This document shows positions 42,089 through 48,288 of a stretch of 48,288 nt of DNA, one piece after another (positions within the stretch are counted from its first letter, which is position 1; every line of letters starts with the position of its first letter). This DNA comes from Granulosicoccus sp. Lineage in GTDB: Bacteria > Pseudomonadota > Gammaproteobacteria > Granulosicoccales > Granulosicoccaceae. Position numbers and translations under genes: made by a program. Below the pieces are notes generated by a model. The model saw only the letters and a list, made by a program, of their open reading frames with translations. It had not been told where the DNA came from and did no database searches. Where the stretch lies: contig JALZVU010000044.1 of the NCBI GenBank assembly GCA_023301795.1, positions 1 through 48,288 on the forward strand, read 5' to 3'.

Positions 42089-43897
42089 GTGAGCGACAAA
42101 GACAAACCAGTCAACGAACAGATTGAAGAGATGTCCAAGACGATCGTGGACACCTGGCAGCAAAATGCGACCATGATGACGCAGCTGTTCAATCAGTCCC
42201 ATGACCTGCTCACCAAGAACATGGAACCACTAAATATGGATCCATCGAGCATGGACCCAATGAATATCGGTCCAGCGTTCACTGAAGCTAACAAGATCCT
42301 GACCAGCGATCCTATGAAGCTCATGCAGGCTAACTACGAGCTATGGAAAGAGCACGTAGCCCTCATGCAGCAGGCCATGATGGATCTGATGAACAAAGGT
42401 AGTGGTGAGGATACAAAATCATCTGACAAGCGTTTTCGTCATGAAGATTGGACTAACAATCCCATGTTCGACTACATCCGGAAGTCTTATCTGATTACCA
42501 GTAAGTGGATGGTCAGCATGATGTCCTCCATAGAAGGCCTGAGTGAAGCCGACAAGAAAAAGATCGTGTTTCATTCGCAGTTGTTAGCGGATGCATTTTC
42601 ACCGTCGAACTTCTTCATGACGAATCCTGAAGCTTTGCGCACGATGGTAGAGTCGAAAGGTGAGAGCGTACTCAAGGGCATGCAGAACCTGCAGCGAGAC
42701 CTTGACCCCGCCACCAGTCAGCTCAGCATTATGATGTCTGATCCGGACGCCTTTGAGTTGGGCAAAAATATTGCCACCACTCCGGGAAAAATCGTGTTTC
42801 AGAATGAGCTTCTTCAGCTGATTCAGTACGAACCCACGACAGCAAAGGTATACGAGCGGCCGCTGGTTATCGCGCCACCTTGGATCAACAAATATTACAT
42901 CCTCGATTTGCAACCCAAGAACTCTTTCATCGCGTGGGCAGTGGCTCAGGGATACACCGTATTTGTTATCTCGTGGGTCAACCCTGATTCAGCGCTGGGT
43001 GCCAAAACCTTTGAGGACTACATGCAAGAAGGCATTTTGAATGTGCTGGATGTGGTCGAAGATGCTACGGGTGTGTCCGAGGTTTCAATGATCGGGTATT
43101 GCATTGGCGGTACTTTGCTCAGTGCCACGCTAGGGTATATGGCATCAATTGGCGACAACCGAATCAAAGCGGCAACATTCTTTGCATCTCAAGCAGATTT
43201 TTCAGAAGCCGGGGACCTAAAGCTGTTCACTGATGAAGCTCAGGTAGATAATCTTGAACGCATGATGGAGGACAAGGGCTATCTGGAAGGCAAATCCATG
43301 GCGACAACGTTTAACATGTTGCGCTCCAACGATTTGATTTGGTCGTTTTACGTTGATAACTATTTACTTGGCAAAGATCCTCTGAAATTCGATCTGCTTT
43401 ACTGGAATGCCGATTCAACACGTATGCCTCGTGAGACGCATTTATTCTACTTGCGCGAGATGTATATCAATAACAACCTGTCAAAGCCAGGCGGCATAAC
43501 GCTCAAAGGTGTACCCATTGACTTGTCGAAAGTAAAAATCCCCATCTACTTACAGGCGGCGAAAGATGACCATATCGCACCCTATCCTTCAGTGTTCAAA
43601 TCAACGGGTTTGTACAGTGGCCCCGTAAGATTCATGCTGGCAGGATCTGGGCATATCGCTGGTGTTATTAACCCACCAGCGGCTGGAAAATACAATCATT
43701 GGATCAACGAAAAACAACCCAAAGACCTGGACGAGTGGATGGACGGTGCTGAAGAGCACGAGGGTTCCTGGTGGAATGATTGGGACAAGTGGCTATCCAA
43801 AAAATCAGGCAAGAAAGTCAACAAGCGTATCCCAGGCTCCGGCAAGCTGGACGTTATTGAAGATGCACCTGGTACGTACGTGTCGATAAAGAGTTAA
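42089..43897 (+). CDS. phaC: Class I poly(3-hydroxyalkanoate) synthase
   Basis: The 602-residue synthase has the lipase-like box GYCIGG with catalytic C338, D494 in AAKDDHIAPY and H522 in GSGHIAGVINPP, spaced as in Cupriavidus necator PhaC (C319/D480/H508). It polymerises (R)-3-hydroxybutyryl-CoA into PHB at the granule surface. I chose GTG 42089 because GAGG (42078-42081) precedes it by seven bases; the longer GTG start at 42053 has no ribosome-binding site. It sits 53 bp after phaR. The N-terminal Met/Asn/Gln-rich stretch (residues 20-60) is a little longer than usual. Confidence 0.94.
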   Translation: MSDKDKPVNEQIEEMSKTIVDTWQQNATMMTQLFNQSHDLLTKNMEPLNMDPSSMDPMNIGPAFTEANKILTSDPMKLMQANYELWKEHVALMQQAMMDLMNKGSGEDTKSSDKRFRHEDWTNNPMFDYIRKSYLITSKWMVSMMSSIEGLSEADKKKIVFHSQLLADAFSPSNFFMTNPEALRTMVESKGESVLKGMQNLQRDLDPATSQLSIMMSDPDAFELGKNIATTPGKIVFQNELLQLIQYEPTTAKVYERPLVIAPPWINKYYILDLQPKNSFIAWAVAQGYTVFVISWVNPDSALGAKTFEDYMQEGILNVLDVVEDATGVSEVSMIGYCIGGTLLSATLGYMASIGDNRIKAATFFASQADFSEAGDLKLFTDEAQVDNLERMMEDKGYLEGKSMATTFNMLRSNDLIWSFYVDNYLLGKDPLKFDLLYWNADSTRMPRETHLFYLREMYINNNLSKPGGITLKGVPIDLSKVKIPIYLQAAKDDHIAPYPSVFKSTGLYSGPVRFMLAGSGHIAGVINPPAAGKYNHWINEKQPKDLDEWMDGAEEHEGSWWNDWDKWLSKKSGKKVNKRIPGSGKLDVIEDAPGTYVSIKS

Positions 43898-43904
43898 CGA
43901 CAAC

Positions 43905-43940
43905 AGGGGTGCCGCCCATAAATACACCACCCTCTTTTTC
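43905..43940 (+). terminator. Weak terminator candidate after phaC
   Basis: GGGTG shortly after the phaC stop can pair with CACCC about 18 bases later, followed by CTCTTTTTC. The stem is only five pairs, but the T-run and position between convergent genes favour termination here. Confidence 0.4.
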
Positions 43941-46900
43941 ACGACGACTTGGACACTATTTTTTCAGTGGTGTCAGTCACTATAGACTGCAGGGATTCTT
44001 CGTCATTGTTCGTCGTATCGTTCAGTGTGCTCAGTATAGGCAGAGGATCTACGAATCGCCACGCCGGCAAGGAGGTCAGCATACTGCTCATGATTGCGCC
44101 GCCGCGAAGCAGGTACAGGATGTAACCCACTGACAATCCTGAAGTGACGGTCACCGATGAACCCACAACGATTCGCGATGCCGCTATCTGAGACTCGGTA
44201 GCGTCCTGTTGTTTGTTAAATTCGTTCGCCAGTGTGGCGTACTGTTCAGGATCTTCGAAAACAGCTGTGGAAAATAGCGCCGCGAGATTGACTGTGTCAT
44301 CAAACACGTTAATACGCAGTACGTCAGCTGGCGTCATTCTCTCGGTGCCCCGCTGTGTAGCCAGAAATTCCGAGAGCACGTTGTCACGCAGCACAGAGTT
44401 CCGCCGGGCATCAGCATTGTCGCTGTCAGACTCAGCAAATTCGGCACTGCCGAACAGCCTGTTGAGTGAATAAACTGAAACAGACGCCAAGGGTTCACTG
44501 GAGTCCTCTGATGTGCTTTCCTGAACGACGAAAGACACGCCGTTATCAGATACTGCTGGTTCAGGCTCCGAAGTGCTGGACTGTATAACACCCCGATTAA
44601 TACTGTCGAATTCGGATTCAAAAAAGCGCTCGAACGGATTGCTGACAGGACTGACAGGCTCAGCTGCACTGATCTCTGGCTCTACTGGCTCAGGTACGAC
44701 AACCTCAGGTTCAGGTGCGATGACAGGCTGCTGATTGATATTCTGTACATTTATCTGAAAACCCAAAGGGGCTGAAGTAAGGGCGTTGGTGTCTGTCGCA
44801 ATAAGCTCAACCCCCACAATGCCAACATCAGCATCGCTTGGAATCCCTGACAGAATGTTGGTTAGCGGATCGTAGCTAAGCCATGCAGGTAGTGGTAAAC
44901 CATCTGTACCGGTGACAGACAGGCTTAGTGGCCCAGCCCCTTCGGGACTGCTGAACAACGAATCTGACAGTGAGGCGCTGTACACATCAAGTTCTGAGAT
45001 AACAACATCCGACAAGCCACCCGCGTCGACAATAACAGGCGCTTGAAGAGCGGCAATGGTGATGTCTACCACGGCAACATTCGATAGATTTCCTGCATCG
45101 TCACGTATCTGATAGCTGAATCTATCGCTGGATTCAACACCAACGTTTACGCTTGCCGGAGGTGTGTATTCAAACGTACCGCTGGCATTGTCAACCGATA
45201 ACACACCAGCAGGTTCGTCGACGATCTCAACAGTGAAGCTCTGTCCTGGCTGCTCGTCACTGTCCAACATATTGAACAATAAGGACTCTGTGCCACCGGC
45301 AAGGGTTGTCACTGAAGCACCATGACGGGTACTTGCCAAATGATCTTGTGCAAGCGGTGCATTATCATTAACAGGCAGCACTAGAAAATCAATACGCACA
45401 GGCTCTGGTGTCAATTGATCATCATCAATCATCAGCTCGACATAAGCATCCGTCGATGGCTCACCCCCCGCATGAACGAATTCAACTCCACTTGGCGCCT
45501 GCACATCACTAAGCGTAAAGGTGTTCACTACATTGCCCGCTATTTGAATCTGGCCTCCGGTGATATCGGTCTGTGTAAAAACGACAGAGACTGCATCTGT
45601 ATCGTTATCCGTCACACCCAGCACCGAGTTATCCAATACCACAGTGCCACCTTCAGCCACACTGAACTGTGGGTTAGCAGTAAACACAGGGTCTACCGGA
45701 TCTGGAATAAAACGCACCTCAAACTGCGTTTGCGCCGAACCACCTCGCTCATCGCTAACCGTTAGTATCAGCTCATCTGTACGTTCAGAAGCAGGTGTCT
45801 CCCCCAAACTCAACCGTGTGTTTAGCGGGTCAAAAACAATCCAGGCAGGCAGAGGTTCTCCACTTACGGTGTTCAGCGAATACACCAGCGGGTCGTTATC
45901 CTGATCATCAAACCTATCCGTGCCAACGACAACACTACTTGTTGTCGACAAAATCTGACCAGGTAATTGACTCAGTAGTACCGGTGCATCGTTTTCGTTA
46001 ACAATGTTGACGGTCACAGATTGTGATGCCTCACCACCATTACCATCACTCGCTGTTATAACAACGCTAAGCGGTAAAATCTCCTGTTCAAAATCAAGTG
46101 CTTCCCCTTCGACCAGTCTTAGCTCATTGCCATTCATTTCAAATCGGCTATCACCAGATGCCGTAAATTCCAACGTATCGCCAGCGTCCGCATCGGTGGC
46201 ATTCACCGTACCAACCGCCCCTCCGGGTAGATTCTCCGAAACGGACATGGTTGACACACTGTTGATAACAGGCTGTTGGTTGATATTCTGTACGTCTATC
46301 TGAACACCAAGAGCAGCCGATTCCAGCCCGTTGGAATCTGTAGCAACAATCTCAATCTGCGCAAGGCCGGTATCAGAATCCCCCGGAGTGCCGGATAGAA
46401 TTCGAGTTGTAGTATCAAAGCTTAACCACCCCGGCAAGGCAGTACCTGATGCGCCAGTCACGGCGAAGCTCAGCGGTACAGCACCCTCTGGACTGCTGAA
46501 CAAAGACTGTGCAAGAGTTGTACTGAAGTCATCACGCTCATCCAGCGCAATGTCTGGCAACCCATTCCCATTAACAACAGGTGGTAGAAGAGCGGTAATC
46601 GTAATGTCTACCGTTGCAACATTCGATAGATTCCCAGCATTGTCACGTATCTGGTAAGTGAATGAGTCGCTTGCATCAACACCCACGTTATCGGAGGCAG
46701 GAGGCGTATAAACAAACGTGCCAGTTACCGGATCAACCTCTACTGTTCCGGCAGGTTCTTCAACAATAACGACACTGAACGTTTGTCCAGGCTGCTCGTC
46801 GGCATCTGACATATTCAATAGCAGCGATGTTTCAGAACCGTCAAGGGCGCTCAATGAATCCCCGTGACGGGTTGATGCACTGTGATCTTGAGCAACCGGT

Positions 46901-48288
46901 GCATTGTCGTTCACAGGCGTTACCTGAAAATCAATGCGCAGCGCAGCTGGCGTCATCTGCCCATCACTCACCGTCAGCTCGACAAACGCATCGGTGGATG
47001 GTTCTGCACCTGCATGGCTAAACTGGACTCTGTCTGGCGTTTGCAGATCGCCAAGCGTGAATGTCGGCTGAACAACTCCATTGATAAGGATTTCACCACC
47101 AACAACTGTTACCACTGTAAACACCACATCGCCAGCTGCAGTATCGGCATCCGCCACACCCAACACCTCGTCATCCAGACTTACTGGCCCACCTTCGAAT
47201 ACTGTCAACTGTGTTATTGCATTGAACGTAGTATCAGAAAATGCACCGCTTGCCGAGCTCTGCTCGTCTGATAAGACAACACCCACTGCAACATGCGTTG
47301 CGACTTCAGGCAGATCGATCTGAGGTCCACTGACATTGCTCTGTGCATCAACCCAGCGCACGTGTGCAGATCCATCGCTGGTTATCACGCTGTTATTGAG
47401 TGGATTAAAACCCACCGCCAACGGTGTCTGTTCACCCAGAAACAGGGTGCCTTGTTGCGGTTGCGGATCGTATTGGAAAACCGAGCTTCTGTCTGGGACA
47501 GACCAATACACGATATTGTTAGCATCATCCACAACGAGCGCATACGGATTCTCAATCTCCGAACTGCTGTTAACAACCAGCGTATTGACAGACGAATTCG
47601 AGCCCCCCACTCCAGACCCTGCAGTCTGCGACGACAGAACTGCCCCATCCAGGCCTGTCTGAGAAGTCCAGTAAATCGTGTCGCTATCAGCATCCAGATC
47701 AATATCCGTGGGTGCATCACTCAGTAAGCGTATCTGGGTACCTTGCCGTTCTTGAATATCAGTAGAGTAAACATCACTGTCAGCGTATTGCAACAGTTGT
47801 GGCATGGACCCCTGCACCGCGACAAAGTAGCGCCCATCATCACGATCTATAGCAAAGGCCACGGCATCTTCATTAACCAATCGCTCTTCCTGTATATCGC
47901 TACCATCAAGGTTTGCACTGTAAATCGCGTGATTGCCTGAATCAAGCCAGTAGATTCGGTGCCCCTGCGCATCGACCTGCAAATCCAGTGGCGCTGAATC
48001 CCAGTCAATTATTTTCTGATTAACCGAATGCTCCGAATCTGAACGGTAGATGGCACCGCTGTCTGCACTCCAGAATGTTAGTGCAGCGTCTTGATTACTG
48101 ACACCACCACCGATGTCTGGCGTGTTGCCGATATTTCTTACACCGTCAATAGACAATTCGCCGCTGGACGCGCTACTACCCGCATTAATGACAGGACTAT
48201 CAGGATTAACGGCGATAACAATTTTATTGTCGAGCAACTCAGGATCACCCAACAACGGATCAACGCCGATGATATCGGTTGGCGTTGC
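43939..48288 (-). CDS. Giant cadherin-repeat surface protein, C-terminal part (5' end beyond window)
   Basis: The frame is open to the window edge, so 1,449 residues of a longer protein are visible. The visible start (DPLLGDPELLDN, DSPVINAGSS, PDIGGG) resembles the end of a right-handed beta-helix region. Next is a YWTD-like propeller segment (RIYWLDSGNHAIYSANLDGSD, TIYWTSQTG). Then CSPG-type, tandem-95-like, dystroglycan-type (LPGWLSFD, LSGTPGDSDTG) and cadherin (VSENLPGGAVGTVNATDADAG) repeats follow, with one block of about 310 residues duplicated. The C-terminal region has an acidic Pro/Glu linker and a conserved-looking hydrophobic segment SGLSVGYILYLLRGG-x-LPAWRFVDPLP. It is likely an adhesin exported to and anchored at the cell surface. 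It converges on phaC. Confidence 0.85.
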   Translation of the reverse strand, partial: ATPTDIIGVDPLLGDPELLDNKIVIAVNPDSPVINAGSSASSGELSIDGVRNIGNTPDIGGGVSNQDAALTFWSADSGAIYRSDSEHSVNQKIIDWDSAPLDLQVDAQGHRIYWLDSGNHAIYSANLDGSDIQEERLVNEDAVAFAIDRDDGRYFVAVQGSMPQLLQYADSDVYSTDIQERQGTQIRLLSDAPTDIDLDADSDTIYWTSQTGLDGAVLSSQTAGSGVGGSNSSVNTLVVNSSSEIENPYALVVDDANNIVYWSVPDRSSVFQYDPQPQQGTLFLGEQTPLAVGFNPLNNSVITSDGSAHVRWVDAQSNVSGPQIDLPEVATHVAVGVVLSDEQSSASGAFSDTTFNAITQLTVFEGGPVSLDDEVLGVADADTAAGDVVFTVVTVVGGEILINGVVQPTFTLGDLQTPDRVQFSHAGAEPSTDAFVELTVSDGQMTPAALRIDFQVTPVNDNAPVAQDHSASTRHGDSLSALDGSETSLLLNMSDADEQPGQTFSVVIVEEPAGTVEVDPVTGTFVYTPPASDNVGVDASDSFTYQIRDNAGNLSNVATVDITITALLPPVVNGNGLPDIALDERDDFSTTLAQSLFSSPEGAVPLSFAVTGASGTALPGWLSFDTTTRILSGTPGDSDTGLAQIEIVATDSNGLESAALGVQIDVQNINQQPVINSVSTMSVSENLPGGAVGTVNATDADAGDTLEFTASGDSRFEMNGNELRLVEGEALDFEQEILPLSVVITASDGNGGEASQSVTVNIVNENDAPVLLSQLPGQILSTTSSVVVGTDRFDDQDNDPLVYSLNTVSGEPLPAWIVFDPLNTRLSLGETPASERTDELILTVSDERGGSAQTQFEVRFIPDPVDPVFTANPQFSVAEGGTVVLDNSVLGVTDNDTDAVSVVFTQTDITGGQIQIAGNVVNTFTLSDVQAPSGVEFVHAGGEPSTDAYVELMIDDDQLTPEPVRIDFLVLPVNDNAPLAQDHLASTRHGASVTTLAGGTESLLFNMLDSDEQPGQSFTVEIVDEPAGVLSVDNASGTFEYTPPASVNVGVESSDRFSYQIRDDAGNLSNVAVVDITIAALQAPVIVDAGGLSDVVISELDVYSASLSDSLFSSPEGAGPLSLSVTGTDGLPLPAWLSYDPLTNILSGIPSDADVGIVGVELIATDTNALTSAPLGFQINVQNINQQPVIAPEPEVVVPEPVEPEISAAEPVSPVSNPFERFFESEFDSINRGVIQSSTSEPEPAVSDNGVSFVVQESTSEDSSEPLASVSVYSLNRLFGSAEFAESDSDNADARRNSVLRDNVLSEFLATQRGTERMTPADVLRINVFDDTVNLAALFSTAVFEDPEQYATLANEFNKQQDATESQIAASRIVVGSSVTVTSGLSVGYILYLLRGGAIMSSMLTSLPAWRFVDPLPILSTLNDTTNNDEESLQSIVTDTTEKIVSKSS
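44718..47215 (-). repeat. Duplicated ~950-bp coding block in the giant surface protein
   Basis: Copy A1 (about 46267-47215) and copy A2 (about 44718-45672) each encode the same order of segments. Both run EGGxVxLDxxVLGVxDxD, then HAGxEPSTDAxVEL, DNAPxAQDHxASTRHG, DEQPGQxFxVxIVxEPAG, SLFSSPEGAxPLS and end VQNINQQPVI. About 600 bp of other cadherin-type sequence separates them. Confidence 0.75.

Overview
The window reads as chromosome of a free-living, probably marine, heterotrophic gammaproteobacterium. The supporting evidence is a homodimeric-type pyruvate dehydrogenase E1 (AceE), a YegD-type Hsp70, a YghU-type glutathione transferase, class I polyhydroxyalkanoate (PHA) genes, quaternary-amine catabolism, an AcuI/YhdH-type acryloyl-CoA reductase and a giant cadherin-repeat surface protein. 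The exact genus cannot be read from the sequence. I saw no tRNA, rRNA, CRISPR array, insertion sequence or prophage.

Region 1 (1-8.1 kb) is a polyol uptake and oxidation locus. A class II aldolase-family enzyme on the plus strand faces a minus-strand run: LacI-type regulator, periplasmic binding protein, two permeases, ATPase and a mannitol 2-dehydrogenase-type polyol dehydrogenase. A hairpin with a U-tract separates the binding-protein gene from the permease genes.

Region 2 (8.1-13.8 kb) holds a gene-poor stretch with decayed frames, a secreted protein of unknown function, a KefB/C-type K+/H+ antiporter, the tRNA-hydroxylating rhodanese TrhO, and an acryloyl-CoA reductase-like oxidoreductase.

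Region 3 (13.9-25.4 kb) is centred on carnitine-type catabolism. A fused L-carnitine dehydrogenase/betainyl-CoA thioesterase overlaps a BKACE enzyme (dehydrocarnitine cleavage). A large chemoreceptor, an acyl-CoA dehydrogenase and a CaiD-like hydratase follow on the same strand, then a conserved protein of unknown function. A small unknown gene, a Gfo/Idh/MocA oxidoreductase and a divergent Ldh-family dehydrogenase flank them.

Region 4 (25.4-31.3 kb) has a YegD-like Hsp70 divergent from a YghU-like glutathione transferase, an aldehyde dehydrogenase plus FMN-dependent hydroxy-acid oxidase pair, and a small secreted protein made of two near-identical domains.

Region 5 (31.3-43.9 kb) is the most coherent system. 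A minus-strand run aceE-aceF-lpd-phaA-phaB ends at a strong terminator and would convert pyruvate to (R)-3-hydroxybutyryl-CoA. Divergent from it is phasin-phasin-phaR-phaC, for polymerisation and granule control. The first phasin promoter carries a 12-bp inverted repeat bracketing a good sigma70 promoter, another perfect palindrome, and a 22-nt tandem array upstream.

Region 6 (43.9 kb to the end) is the C-terminal 1,450 or so residues of a giant surface protein. It has a propeller-like part, CSPG/cadherin-type repeats including a duplicated block of about 310 residues, and a C-terminal hydrophobic anchor motif. Its N-terminus lies beyond the window.
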